Shown here: piece after piece, positions 23,068 to 35,488 of the stretch | Layout of the letters: every line of letters begins with the position of its first letter | Numbering within the stretch: position 1 is the first letter of the stretch | NCBI GenBank assembly: GCA_011799875.1 | Contig: CM022297.1 | Coordinates: forward strand, 70,320,663-70,384,662 | Source of the DNA: Thinopyrum elongatum | Lineage: Eukaryota > Streptophyta > Magnoliopsida > Poales > Poaceae | DNA: 64,000 nucleotides | Direction: 5' to 3' | The notes under the pieces: generated by a model | What the model was told of the DNA's origin: nothing | Seen by the model: the letters and a program-made list of their open reading frames with translations, nothing else | Database searches by the model: none | Position numbers and translations under genes: made by a program

Positions 23068-23993
23068 GTCATCCTTAATAGCAACGATACATACGTGCCT
23101 CGCTACCCCTTCTATCACTGGGTGAGGACACCGCAAGATCGAACCCATCACAAATCACCTCTTCCCATGGCAAGAAAAATCAAGCTAGTTGGCCTAACTA
23201 AACCAAAGATTCGGAGAAGAAATACGAGGATATAAATAATCATGCATAAAAGAGATCAAAGAAGACTCAAACAATATTCATGGATATAGATCTGATCATA
23301 AACTCGAACTTCATCGGATCCCAACAAACACACCGTAAAAAGTCATTACATCAAATAGATCTCCAAGATACCATTGTATTGAGAATCAAAAAGAGAGAAG
23401 AAGCCATCTAGCTACTGCCTACAGACCTGTAGGTCTATGGTGAACTACTCACGCATCATCGGAGAGGCACCAATGAGGATGATGAACCCCTCTGTGATCG
23501 TGTTCCCCTCTGACAGATTGCTGGAATAGGGCTCTAGATTGGATCTCGTGGTTTTGGAACTTGCGGCGGCTGGAATTGTGTTTCGTCGACTCCCCTAGGG
23601 ATTTTGGAATATTTGGGTATTTATAGAGCTAGGAGGCGGTGGAGGAGACCCCCTTGGGCCCCACAACCCATCAGGGCGCTCCTGGGCCTCCTGGCGCGCC
23701 CTGGTGTCTCGTGGGCCCCACGGTCCTCCTCTCCGGTACTTCCTTGGCTCCCAAGTTGTCTTCTGGTCCAAAAAAATCTCCAAAAAGTTTCGCTGCATTT
23801 GGACTCCGTTTGATAGGGATATTCTGCGAAGTAAAAAACAAGCAAAAAACAGCAACTGGCACTGGGCACTATGTCAATAGGTTAGTCCCAAAAAATGATA
23901 TAAAGTTGCTATAAAATGATTGTAAAACATCCAAGAATGATAATACAACAGCATGGAGCAATCAAAAATTATAGATACGTTGGAGACGTATTA
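23068..23993 (-). mobile_element. 5' LTR of the Sabrina-like element, outer part
   Basis: Continues the LTR interrupted at 14344, matching the 3' LTR from about 7945 to 8871, and ends next to the GCGGC duplication. Together the two parts are 1,608 bp. Confidence 0.9.
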
Positions 23994-24196
23994 GCGGCTG
24001 ACTGAGCACATTGATGTCATTGTTGGATCCTGAAACACCAAAGAAGGCATGCCATATCCATAGATCATGGGATGCCATATCCATAGATCGTGGGATGCAA
24101 CAGCTTCAAGGATGACGGTAGGGACACCGTAGTCACCACGTGTAAACTGCCTGTTCAATCCAACTAGACAATTTTTCCACTCCCAATGCATGCAGT
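23994..24196 (-). pseudogene. PIF/Harbinger transposase, middle block (first catalytic Asp region)
   Basis: In minus sense it begins MHWEWKNC and continues QFTRGD, PTVILEAVASHDLWIWH and SNNDINVL, the core of the plant Harbinger DDE nuclease around its second Asp. A short internal duplication of the HDLWIWHP segment, with the related MIYGYGMP, has been inserted. The block joins PPLFTE at 7263 once the Sabrina-like element is removed. Confidence 0.85.
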
Positions 24197-25728
24197 TGAT
24201 ACATCTCCATTGTATATATAATTTTTTATTGTTTCATGTAAATATTCTACAACTTTCACATACTTTTGGCAACATTTTATATTATTTTGGGACTAACATA
24301 TTAATCCAGTGCCCAGTGCCAGTTCCTGTTTGTTGTATGTTTTTTTGTTTCGCAGAATATCCATATCAAACAAAGTCCAAACGCGATAAAAATTTACGGA
24401 GATTTATTTTGGAATATATGTGATTTTTGGGAAAAAAGAATCAACACAAGACGATGCTCGAGGGGCCCACAAGCTCAGACGGTGCGCCTCCGTACCCTTG
24501 CCGAGCCGGGCAGGCTTGTGGGGCCCCTGTAAGTCGGTTGGAGGTGTCCTTCGGCCAAAAGGAAGCTAATATTTGGAAAAAAATTCCCCTCAAAATTTCC
24601 CAATCGGTGTTACGGATCTCCGGGAATTTAAGAAAGGTTTTCGACCAGAAAATAGGGACGCGAAACAGAAGAGAACAGAGAGAGATCCAATCTCGGAGGG
24701 GCTCCTACCCTCCGGAGGCCATGGAGACCAAGGACCAGAGGGGGAATCCTCCTCCCATCTAGGGGGAGGCCAAGGAAGAAGAAGAAGGAGGGGGGGCTCT
24801 CTCCTCCTCTCTCCCGGTGGTGCCGGAACGCCGCCAGGGCAATCATTGTGTGACGACGATCTGCACCAACAACTCTGTCATCTTCATCAACACCTCCATC
24901 AACTTTCCTCGTCAATATTCAGTGGTCCACTCTCCCGCAACCCGTTGTACCCCCTACTTGAACATGGTGCTTTATGCTTCATATTATTATCCAATTATGT
25001 GTTGCCATCCTACGATGTTTGAGTAGATTTTTGTTGTCCTATGGGTAATCAGTGAATCGCTATGATTGGTTTAAATTTCTTGTGGTTATGTTGTTGACCT
25101 TTGGTGCCCATCATATGAGTGCACATGTGGATCACACCTTAGGGTTAGTTGTATGTTGGTAGGACTATGCATTAGAGGGCAAGAGTGAGGGAAGCTTCTT
25201 CCTGACATAGAAATTGATTCATACGGGATTGAAGGGAGGCCAACCTATCTTAATGCTATGGTTGGGTTTTCCTTAGTGAACTTTATTAGTTGCGGATGCT
25301 TGCTTATTGCTCCAATCATAAGTGCATAGAATTCCAAGTAAGAGATGACATGCTAGGAGTGGCCTCTCCCACATAAAATTTTTCTATCGGTCTACTAACT
25401 TAGCCAATTGCTTAGGGACAATTCCGCAAATCCTACGATCAGTTTTCCACACTCGCTATACTAACTTAATTGTACTTTTATTAAAACAACACCTAACTTT
25501 TATTTTCACGTTCTTTATTATCTTGCAAACTTATCCCTTTACACCTACAAAGTACTTCTAGTTTTATTCTTGTTCTAGGTAAAGCGAATGTTAAGTGTGC
25601 ATAGAGTTGTATCGATGTTCGATAGAACTTGACGGGAATATTAATTCTAACTTTAGCTCCTCGTTGGGTTCAACACTCTTACTTATCGAGAAAGGCTACA
25701 ATTGATCCCCTATACTTGTGGGTTATCA
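24197..25728 (+). mobile_element. Solo LTR (Gypsy type)
   Basis: Starts TGATACATCTCCATTGTATA and ends CCCCTATACTTGTGGGTTATCA, with no internal region. It is flanked by GCAGT (24192-24196) and GCGGT (25729-25733), a 5-bp target duplication with one mismatch. It splits the Harbinger transposase exactly between the GMLGSID and MHWEWKNC motifs. Solo LTRs arise by recombination between the two LTRs of one element. Confidence 0.9.
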
Positions 25729-26345
25729 GCGGTCTATGCTTCCTAGCATACCTAGAAAACCACGTGCTTCACCAATTTCTAGTAGACGTTGAATGTCTTC
25801 AACAGCAGGCCTTTGCAAATATTCTCCACCAAACTTGGCAATGACCCCCTGAGCAAAATTCTCAAAACACTCAAGTGTTGTAGATGCACCAAGTCTTACA
25901 TGGTCATTTGTTTTGTCAGCAGGAACACCATACGCCAACATATGCATGACTGATGTGCACTTCTGTAAAGGTGATAGACCTGGATAGCCTAGGGCATCTA
26001 CCCTTTGAGTGAAGTAGGGAGACCACCCACCAAGAGCTTGAACAATGTGTATAAAGAGGGTTTTTCTCATGCACAACCTTCTACGGAAGTAGTAGTCAGG
26101 ATAGGTAGGATTATCACAAAAGTAATCTGCTATGAGAAGTTCGTTGTAAAGTTCTCTCTTCCTATGAATATATGTCCTAGGGGCTCACCGACGCCTAGTA
26201 CTCGGAGCCCCTAGTGCATCATGAATATTTGTGGCTATTTGTGTAACAAAGTTGTTGATAGTATTCTGTTGTGCCAAGTAATCTTCTAGAGGGAAAATTT
26301 ATGTTGGGTCAACGGTGTCATCTTCAAACTCATCGAAATTCAATT
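25729..26345 (-). pseudogene. PIF/Harbinger transposase, N-terminal block
   Basis: From 26345 downward: NFDEFEDDTVDPT, a stop, then FPLEDYLAQQNTINNFV, HDALGAPSTRR, ELLIADYF, MRKTLFIHIVQAL, YFTQRVDALGYPGLSPLQK, MLAYGVPAD, EYLQRP and GEARGFLGMLGSID. This is the acidic N-terminus, helix-turn-helix-like region and start of the nuclease of plant Harbinger transposases. At least one stop and one small frameshift are present. It would join the middle block if the solo LTR were absent. Confidence 0.85.
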
Positions 26346-26870
26346 GTTACATACTGCAAGTTGCTCACCAAATCAACCCATATGTTCAGAACGCGCGATC
26401 CTGACATTTGAAATGAAACGCTGATATAACATAGAAGCAACTATGTTCTGCTGGCTAGTGCGACCATCCTAAGAATGCAAACCTTAGGGTGTTGCATACT
26501 TTTCGCACTAAGTTTGAGCATACAATATATACTGCATTGTAAAAATTAATCAGCCCATGCACAGACAAACTCACCACCTCAGTATTTAATGAATGGCTTG
26601 AAGATAACCACGCCGACACTACTAAATTCCTGACAATCAATAGCTAGCTGAAATAAATTTGAAATTGAAATTCGTTTAAACATTTTAAATGGTATCCGCT
26701 TGGTATTTTTCGGTAACCGTGTAACCGCGATTTCCCCCAACCCCCCTCCCCCTACAGCACCATTGTCCTACCCAAATCCCCATTAGGAGCCCAACTTTTT
26801 CACAATCCGGCCCTCCTCCACTCTCTATCTATGCCCTCAGAGACTGCTGCCGCCGTACCAACACCTGAGA
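26346..26870. other. Unassigned sequence between Harbinger relic and truncated Gypsy copy 2
   Basis: Mostly AT-rich with a C-rich stretch near 26735-26755. It may be the 5' flank of the Harbinger element. The ATG at 26831 opens a frame that runs into the Gypsy ORF2, but the first 15 or so codons have no counterpart in other copies. Nothing else is recognised. Confidence 0.5.
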
Positions 26871-26882
26871 CATTTTCTAATT

Positions 26883-27547
26883 ACTGCAAAATTCCATTTT
26901 GGGGTTCATTAGACAAACCACCAAGATCGGAGTTTGAGAGATTCTTGACTAGCCTTTGCTATGGTGAGACTAGAGGTGTGACGCAAGGTAGAATAAAGAG
27001 CATTCATTTTCTCTCAATTCAATACTTTGCACTATTTAATGGAAAATGCATTGTAGGCAAACAAGATTGTAGTACACTTTGTGCTCCTGACTTGAGCCTC
27101 ATACGCACCGCTCTCACCGGTGACAAAAGTTATAACCTTGGAGCGATTGTTGCACGCAGGTTGCAACATAACGCTGGTAGTGGATATTTTTATGGTGGAA
27201 TTTATGCCACACGTTTAGCAAGGGAGCTGGGTGTTTCACCTTGGCCTTATGACCCCATCCTACCCACGCAGTACTTGGACTTTGATGCTATGAAACGTCA
27301 TAAGATCCTTAGTGGTGAAGCCCATAATTTTACATATAACCTGTTGTTTAATAAAAAGTCCATTGTGGATACCTTTTTGCCTGCGCCTGCTCTCTTTGAT
27401 GTTCATAGCAAGGGAAGATATTTTGTTCTTGAGAGCGAGGCCCGTGCACACAATGCATGGGTGGTGGCTGCTCGGCAGGCTGAGGAGGCTGCACCAAGAG
27501 CCCCCGTGAGCTACCACTCTGACTACTATGCAGGCTCCAGATGGTGA
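26883..27547 (+). pseudogene. Athila-like ORF2, N-terminally truncated
   Basis: Homology to the copy 1 ORF2 starts at KIPFWGS and runs to the stop without interruption (about 220 residues). It keeps LCAPDLSL, YNLGAIVARRLQ, FYGGIYATRLA and the LPAPALFD block. It is clearly closer to copy 1 than to the minus-strand copy. The N-terminal third is lost to the truncation. Confidence 0.8.
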
Positions 27548-29658
27548 TTACCAAGCTAGGCCAAAAGCCTAAGCTTGGGGGAGTACGTATGCCCACCGAC
27601 ATTACATTCATGTTCACACATTTCATTCCAGTTGTCGGTGTCCACACTTTTTCATTGTATTATCCATGCTAGATTCATTTTCTCACTTTCTTCTTGTGCG
27701 TTTGAAAAACTTTGAGAAAATCCAAAAAAAAATTATTTCCTGCTTCTTTTCGGTTTTTCTTTCTAGTTTAATTAGTTGTAGTGTTAAAAGAAAACCCAAA
27801 AAGATTTCATTGTTCTTCTTTTGCTTGTTGGGAGCTTTTCCGTGTAAATAGTTTTTCTCATTTTTGTTTTTCTTTGTCTTTAATTTGCTCTCTTCAAGAA
27901 AAAACTAAAAACTCCAAAAATATTTCAGTATGTTTCTCTGAAATTCTTTTCCTTTTATTGAGTCATACCGAGGAGAAGACCACGATGAAAATGTTGAGTG
28001 GCTCTCATATGCATTACTGGTGATCTAACAAAGAGCCCAAATTACCTTGTCTTCTCTGTTTGAATAAAATGTTTGCAGATTCCAGCTTGGTCCACGGTAC
28101 TCTTGCACTATTATCATTTTCATATCGTTCGGTCGTGCAAGTGAAAGGCAATAATGACGATATTTGGTGAACTGGTTGCAGCAGAGAGAAACGGGTATGA
28201 ACTCGACTTGTTCTGTTTTTGTAAATATGTTTAACCTAGTATCCATGATTCAGCCTATTATGATCAAACATGTTTGCAATGACAATTAGAGATTATAGTT
28301 TCTCATGACATGCTTAAGTAGCTAGGAGTTGATAATGATTTATCTTGGATGCCAACATTGCGTTAAAATGATTGTGATGTAGTATGATGATATGGTATCC
28401 TCCTCTGAATGTTCGAGTGGCTTGACTTGGCACATGTTCATGCATGTAGTTGAATCAAAACCAACATAGCCTCTATGATATTTATGTTCATGGTGTTCAT
28501 ATCCTACTCATGCTAGTATCCAATGTTACTTATGCATAACGCATGTTCATGACCGTTTTCGCTCTCTAGCTGGCCGCTTCTCAACCTAATTGCTAGCCTT
28601 CGCGTGTACTAAGCGGGAACACTGCTTGTGCATCAAAATCCTAAAACCCAAGTTATCCCAGATGAGTCCACCATACCTACCTATATGCGGTATTACCCTG
28701 TTGTCCTAAGTAAATTTGCAAGTGCCACCTCTAAAAACTTCAAATAAATATCCTTTTTTGTCTGCCTGGATTGTTCATAGAGCGACAGTAGGTAGTCAGT
28801 ATCTTCCATGCTAAGCAGGTTATTCTCATGATGAGTGTTTATTCACTCGTCCTTGCATGAGAGGGGCGGTAATAGGGATTCCCAGTCCCGAATTCAAAAA
28901 TTGCAAATAATTAAACAAAACTCCCCCAGGAAAGTTGTTGGTATGGACGGTACCCGTTGTTTCGGACAAGCCGTGGAGTGTGATTGTTGGTGGAGGGGGA
29001 GTAAACCTTTACTTTTATCGCTTGGGAACCGCCACTAATGTGTTTAGCATGGAAGATACCGATAACTAATGGTCGCGAAGTAAACGAGAAGGGTGCATTT
29101 CTCAAAATTTCATTTACCTCTGTTTTAAAAACTTGAGCTCTGGCATCGCTGCAAATCACTGCTTCCCTCTGCGAAGGGACCATCTATTTACTTTTATGTT
29201 GTGTCATCACCTTCTCAAATAAGCGCCAGATCCTGAGAGCACTATTGTCATCCTCATGCATTGTGTGTAGCTAATGTTGGGCGCATCATGACTGGATCTT
29301 TTCTACCATGAATTACAATGTTTAGTCGCTGCTTGAACTTTGGAGGTGCTCTGCATTTATGTTTTGCGGTCTCAGAAAGGGCTAGCGAGATACCACTATT
29401 GTCATATTCTATCATGGTTGCTTTGACAAAGTGTTGTCATTTGAGATATCTTATTATTGCTCGCTAGTTGATTATGTCATTGATATGAGTTAATATAATT
29501 TTTAAGAGTTATTGTTGACATGGTTAGTCATGATCTTGGCTGAAAACCTGGGTGCTACTTAAGCTTATTTATGTAAACAAGAGCAAAAGAGTTCGTAAAA
29601 GTTTTTCTTTTCCACTTTCAGTTTATCAACTGAATTGCTTGAGGACAAGCAAAGGTTT
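27548..29658 (+). other. 3' noncoding region of Athila-like copy 2
   Basis: About 2.1 kb. AAGCTTGGGGGAGT lies just after ORF2 (27571-27584), identical to the true PPT at 29659-29672. From about 28600 to 29200 the sequence is shared with the Sabrina-like element and the minus-strand Athila-like copy. A short peptide frame there contains ESTIPTYMRY. Confidence 0.7.
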
Positions 29659-29672
29659 AAGCTTGGGGGAGT
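29659..29672 (+). other. Polypurine tract, Athila-like copy 2
   Basis: AAGCTTGGGGGAGT immediately before the LTR start TGATACGTC. Confidence 0.85.
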
Positions 29673-31073
29673 TGATACGTCTCCGGCTTATCTACTTTTC
29701 CTAACGCTTTTCCTCTTGTTTTGGACTATAATTTGCATGATTTGAATGAAACTAACCCGGACTGACGTTGTTTTCAGCAGAATTACCATGGTGTTGTTTT
29801 TTGTGCAGAAATAAAAGTTCTCGGATTGGAACGAAACTTTGCGAGGATTTTTTATACAATAAAAGAGAATTTCTGGAGCCAAGAACCACCGGAGGGGGGC
29901 ACCTGGGTAGGCACAACCCACCAGGGCGCGCCCCCCTCCTAGCGCGCCCAGGTGGGTTGTCCCCACCTGGTGGCCCTGCAGACCTCAACCCTGACACTAT
30001 AAAATCACATTTTCAGAGAAAAAAATCAGGAAGAAAGAATTATCGCGTTTTGTGAGACGGAGCCGCCGCCACCTCCTGTTCTTCATCAGGAGGCCAGATC
30101 TAGAGTCCGTTCGGGGCTCCAGAGAGGGGGATCTTCGATCTTTGTCATCACCAACCCTTCTCCATCGCCAATTCCATGACGCTCCCCACCGGGAGTGAGT
30201 AATTCCTTCGTAGGCTCGCTGGTCGGTGAGGAGTTCGATGAGATTCATCATGTAATCGAGTTAGTTTTGTTAGGGCTTGATCCCTAGTATCCATTATGTT
30301 CTGAGATTGATGTTTCTATGACTTTGCCATGCTTAATGCTTGTCACTTTGGGCCCGGGTGCCATGATTTCAGATCTGAACCGTTTATGTTATCACCATTA
30401 TATCTATGTTCTAGATCCGATCTTGCAAGTTATAGTCACCTACTACGTGTTATGATCCGGCAACCTCGGAGTGACAGAAGTCGGGACACTTCCCGGTGAT
30501 GACCGTAGTTTGAGGTGATCATGTATTCACTATGTGTTAATGCTTTGTTCTGGTTCTCTATTAAAAGGAGGCCTTAATATCCCTTAGTTTCCATATGGAC
30601 CCCACTGCCACGGGAGGGTAGGACAAAAGATGTCATGCAAGTTCTTTCCATAAGCACGTATGACTATTTATGGAATACATGCCTACATTATATTTATGAA
30701 CTGGAGCTAGTGCCGTATCGCCCTAGGTTATGACTGTTATATGATGAATATCATCCAACGAATTAACCAATCCAGTGCCTACGAATTTCTCTCATATTGT
30801 TGTTGCTAAGTTACTACTGCTATCGTTACTGTTACACTTGCTACAAAATCATTGCTATCACTGTTACTGTTACTACTACTATCAAAACTATCATATTACT
30901 TTGCTACTGATCACTTTGCTACAGATAATTAATCACGAGGTGTGGTTGAATTGACAACTCAACTGCTAATACTTGCAAATATTCTTTGGCTCCCCTTGTG
31001 TCGAATCAATAAATTTGGGTTGAATACTCTACCCTCGAAAACTATTGCGATCCCCTATACTTGTGGGTTATCA
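29673..31073 (+). mobile_element. 3' LTR of Athila-like copy 2
   Basis: 1,401 bp, TGATACGTCTCC to GGGTTATCA. It holds a GC-rich inverted repeat with perfect 10-bp arms (29913-29922 and 29951-29960) and inner GGGCGCGC/GCGCGCCC, followed by TATAAAA at 29998-30004. Confidence 0.9.
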
Positions 31074-31634
31074 ATGGGAGATCAAAAGCACAAGATGATG
31101 GCCATATCATGTCACATTTTTTGATTGCATGTGATGTTTATCCTTTATGCATCTTATTTGCTTAGAACGATGGTAGCATTATAAGTTGATCCCTTCACTT
31201 AATTTCAAGATAAAAGTGTTCTCCCTGAGTATGCACCGTTGCTAAAGTTCGTCGTTTCGAAGCACCTCGTGATGATCGGGTGTGATAGACTCTACGTTCA
31301 CATACAACGGGTGTAAGCCAGTTTTGCACATGCAGAATACTTGGGTTAACTTTGACGAGCCTAGCATGTACAGACATGATCTCGGAACACTAGAGACCGA
31401 AAGGTCGAACGTGAATCATATAGTAGATATGATCAACATAGAGATGTTCACCATTGATGACTACCCCATCTCACGTGATGATCGGACATGGGTTAGTTAA
31501 TTTGGATCATGTATCACTTAGACAACTTGAGGGATGTTGATTTAAGTGGGAGTTCATTAGTAATTTGATTATTTGAACTAAAATTTATCATGAACTTAGT
31601 CTTAATAGTTTTTGCATATCTATGTTGTAGATCA

Positions 31635-34600
31635 ATGGCCCGTGCTACCATTCCCTTGAATTTTAATGTGTTCCTAGAGAAAGCTAAGTTGAAAGATGAT
31701 GGTAGCAACTACACGGACTGGGTCTGTAACTTGAGGATTATCCTCATTGCTGCACAGAAGAATTATGTCCTTGATGCACCGCTAGGTAACCAACCCGTTC
31801 CCGCTAATCTAGACGTTGTGAACGCTTGGCAAACGCGGACTGATGACTACTCGATAGTTCAGTGTGCCATGCTTTACGGCTTAGAACTAGGACTTCAAAG
31901 ATGTTTTGAACGCCACGGAGCATATGAGATGTTCCAAGAGCTGAAGTTGATATTTCAAGCTAATGCCCGGGTTGAGAGATATGAAGTCTCCAACAAGTTC
32001 TATAGTTGCAAGATGGAGGAGAACAGTTCTGTGAACACATACTCAAAATGTCTGGGTATCATAACCACTTGACTCAGCTGGGAATTGATCTTCCAGTTGA
32101 GAGTGTTATTGACAGAGTTCTTCAGTCACTTCCACCAAGCTACAAAGGCTTCGTGATGAACTATAATATGCAAGGGATGACGAAAATGATGCCTGAGCTC
32201 TTCGCGATGCTGAAATCAGTGGAGGTAGATATCAAGAAGGAGCATCAAGTGTTGATGGTTAGCAAGACCACTAGTTTCAAGAAAAAGGGCAAGAGAAAGA
32301 AAGGGAACTTCAAGAAGAATGGCAAGCAAGTTGCCGCTCCCGTGAAGAAGCCCAAAGCTGGACCCAAGCCTAAAACTGAGTGCTTCTACTACAAAGGAAA
32401 TGGACACTGGAAGTGGAACTGCCCCAAATACTTGGCGGATAAGAAGGACGACAAAGTGAACAAATGTATATTTGATATACATGTTATTGATGTGTTCCTT
32501 ACCAATGCTCGTAGTAGCACCTGAGTATTTGATACTGGTTCGGTTGCTCATATTTGTAACTCGAAACAGGAGTTGCGGAATGAACAAAGATTGGCTAAGG
32601 ACGAGGTGACGATGCGCGTCGGGAATGGTTCCAAGGTCGATGTGATCGCTATCGGCACGCTACCTCTACATCTACCTTCGGGATTAGTTTCAGACCTCAA
32701 TAATTGTTATTTGGTGCCAGCGTTGAGCATGAACACTATATCTAGATCTTGTTTATTGCGAGATGGTTATTCATTTAAATCAGAGAATAATGGTTGTTCT
32801 ATTTATATGAGTAATATCTTTTATGGTCATGCACCTTTGATGAATGGTCTATTCTTGTTGAATCTCGATCGTAGTGATACACATATTCATAATATTGATG
32901 CCAAAAGATGCAAAGTTGATAATGATAGTGCAACATACTTGTGGCACTGCCGTTTAGGTCATATTGGTGTAAAGCGCATGAAGAAACTCCATGCGGATGG
33001 ACTTTAGGAATCACTTGATTATGAATCATTTGATACTTGCGAACCATGCCTCATGGGTAAGATGACTAAAACTCCATTCTCCGGAACAATGGAGTGAGCT
33101 AATGACTTATTGGAAATAATACATACCAATGTATGCGGTCGATGAGTGTTGAGGCACGCGATGGGTATCATTATTTTCTGAACTTCACAGATGATTGGAA
33201 TAGGTATGGGTATATCTACTTGATGAAACACAAGTCTGAAACATTTGAAAAGTTCAAAGAATTTCATAGTGAAGTGGAGAATCATCGTAACAAGAAAATA
33301 AAGTTTCTATGATCTGATCGCGGAGGCGAATATTTGAGTTACGAGTTTGGCCTTCATTTAAAACAATGTGCAATTGTTTCACAACTCACGCCACCTAAAA
33401 CACCACAGCATAATGGTGTGTCTGAACGTCGTAACCGTACTTTATTAGATATGGTGCGTTCTATGATGTCTCTTACCGATTTGCCTTTATCATTTTGGGG
33501 TTATGCATTAGAGACAGCCGCATTCACGTTAAATAGGGCACCGTCTAAATTCGTTGAGACGACATCGTATGAACTATGGTTTGGCAAAAAACCTAAGCTG
33601 TCGTTTCTTAAAGTTTGGGGATGCGACACTTACGTAAAAAGGCTTCAGCCTGCTAAGCTCGAACCCAACTCGAAGAAGTGCATCTTCATAGGATACCCTA
33701 AGGAAACTATTGGGTACACCTTCTACCACAGATCCGAAGGCAAGATCTTTGTTGCTAAAAATGGGTCATTTCTAGAGAACGAGTTTCTCTCGAAAGAAGT
33801 GAGTGGGAGGAAAGTAGAACTTGATGAGGTAATTGTACCTTCTCTCAAATTGGAAAGTAGCACATCAGAGAAAACCGTTCCCTTGATGCCTACACCAACT
33901 AGAGAGGAAGATAATGATGATGATCATGAAACTTCGTATCAAGTTACTACTGAACTTCGTAGGTCGACCAGAACACGTTTCGCACCAGAGTGGTACGGTA
34001 ATCCTGTCCTGGAAGTCATGTTGTTAGACAACGGGAAACCTACAAACTATGAAGAAGCTATGATGAGCCCAGATTCTGACAAATGGCTAGACGCCATGAA
34101 ATCTAAGATAGGATCCATGTATGAGAACAAAGTGTGGACTTTGGTGGACTTGCCCGATGATCAGCGGGCCATTGAAAATAAATGGATCTACAAGAGGAAG
34201 ACGGACGTTGATGGTAATATCACTGTCTATAAAGCTCGACTTGTCGCGAAAGGTTTTCGACGAGTTCAAGGGGTTGACTACGATGAGACTTTCTCACCTG
34301 TAGCGATGCTTAAGTCTGTCTGAATCATGTTACCAATTGTCGCATTTTATGATTATGAAATCTGGCAAATGGACGTCAAAACTGCATTCCTTAACGGATT
34401 TCTTAAAGAAGAGTTGTATATGATGCAACCAGAAGGTTTTGTCGATCCTAAAGGTGCTAACAAAGTATGCAAGCTCCAGCGATCCATCTATGGACTGGTG
34501 CAAGCATCTCGGAGTTGGAATATACGCTTTGATGAGGTGATCAAAGCATATGGTTTTATACAGACTTATGGTGAAGCCTGTATTTACAAGAAAGTGAGTG

Positions 34601-35376
34601 GGAGCTCTGTAGCATTTCTGATATTATATGTGGATGACAATATTGTTGATTGGAAATGATATAGAATTTCTGGATAGCATAAAAGGATACTTGAATAAGA
34701 ATTTTTCAATGAAAGGCCTCGGTGAAGCTACTTACATATTGGGCATCAAGATCTATAGGGATAGATCGAGACTCTTAATAGGACTTTCACAAAGCACATA
34801 CCTTGGCAAAGTTTTGAAGAAGTTCAAAATGGATCAGTCAAAGAAAGGGTTCTTGCCTGTGTTGCAAGGTGTGAAGTTGAGTAAGACTCAAAGCCCGACC
34901 ACGGCAGAAGATAGAGAGAGAATGAAAGTCATTCCCTATGCCTCAGCCATAGGTTCTATAAAGTATGGCATGCTGTGTACCAGACCTGTTGTGTGCCTTG
35001 CCATGAGTTAGGCAAGGGGATACAATAGTGATCCAGGAGTGGATCACTGGACAGCAGTCAAAATTATCCTTAGTTACCTAAGAGGACTAAGGAAATGTTT
35101 CTCGGTTATGGAGGTGATAGAGAGTTCATCGTAAAGGGTTACGTCGATGCAAGCTTTGACACCGATTCGGATGACTCTGAGTCTCAATCTGGATATGTAT
35201 TGAAAGTGGGAGCAATTAGCTAGAGTAACTCCATGCATAGCATTGTAGACATAGAAATTTGCAAAATACATATGGATCTGAATATGGCAGACCCATTGAC
35301 TAAACCTATCTCACAAGCAAAACATGATCACACCTTAGTACTCTTTGGGTATTCATCACATGGCGATGTGAACTAG
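31635..35376 (+). pseudogene. Copia gag-pol polyprotein, broken
   Basis: The start MARATIPLNF matches the intact copy. The zinc knuckle has lost its second Cys (CFYYKGNGH) and the protease DTGSVAHIC is preceded by a TGA stop at 32522. Frameshifts or stops occur near 32030, 33005, 33110-33310, 34321 and 34640. The RNase H region is largely deleted between about 35200 and 35235. The integrase HHCC (WHCRLGH) and the RT YVDD remain visible in separate frames. Non-functional. Confidence 0.9.
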
Positions 35377-35480
35377 ATTATTGACTCTAGTAAACTCTTT
35401 GGGTGTTAGTCACATGGCGATGTTAACTATGGGTGTTAATCACATGGCGATGTGAACTAGATTATTGACTCTAGTGCAAG
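35340..35480. repeat. Short tandem repeat at the 3' end of the broken Copia element
   Basis: CACATGGCGATGT occurs three times within about 90 bp, together with two copies of GAACTAGATTATTGACTCTAG and TTTGGGTGTT-like links. It is a local triplication of the sequence just before the PPT, absent from the intact Copia element. Confidence 0.85.
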
Positions 35481-35488
35481 TGAGAGAC

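Larger units (their letters stand above)
7264..23993 (-). mobile_element. Complete non-autonomous Gypsy LTR retrotransposon (Sabrina-like), host of a nested Copia element
   Basis: On the minus strand the order is 5' LTR (23993-23068 plus 14344-13663), primer site (13652-13635), gag-protease relic (13444-11369), a long 3' noncoding region, PPT (8887-8872) and 3' LTR (8871-7264). The target duplication is GCGGC at 7259-7263 and 23994-23998, perfect. Both LTRs are 1,608 bp once the Copia insertion is removed. They begin TGATACGTCTCCAACGTATC (the outer copy has GACGTATTA at its end instead of GACGTATCA) and differ by a few percent. No pol is present. The LTR is of the type common in Triticeae Gypsy families of the Athila clade; the name Sabrina is a tentative recognition only. 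Confidence 0.9.
6384..26345 (-). mobile_element. PIF/Harbinger transposon relic, split by two LTR insertions (ends not defined)
   Basis: Three separated blocks read together on the minus strand as one PIF/Harbinger (HARBI1/ALP1-like DDE) transposase: 26345-25729, 24196-23994 and 7263-6725. They are interrupted by a solo LTR (24197-25728) and by a complete Gypsy element (7264-23993). Removing both and one copy of each TSD rejoins the reading order. No convincing terminal inverted repeats were found, so the element limits are only the span of recognisable sequence. From 6384 to about 6724 lies its probable 3' flank, which includes a CT/CA microsatellite. Confidence 0.75.
26871..31073 (+). mobile_element. 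Athila-like Gypsy copy 2, 5'-truncated
   Basis: Contains the C-terminal two thirds of ORF2, the full 3' noncoding region, PPT and 3' LTR of the same family as copy 1. Everything upstream (LTR, gag, protease, internal promoter, ORF2 start) is missing, and the left edge abuts unrelated sequence near 26880. Its LTR abuts the leader of the broken Copia element at 31074, so it originally inserted there. Confidence 0.85.

Noticed and set aside
24001..24120. Short tandem duplication as an independent repeat family
   Set aside because: The repeated GGGATGCCATATCCATAGATC is a local duplication inside the Harbinger transposase coding block, not a dispersed repeat.
6384..26700. Terminal inverted repeats for the large Harbinger relic
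   Set aside because: No pair of matching termini with a TWA target was found near 6384 or 26350-26750; the ends may have been lost to neighbouring insertions and deletions.
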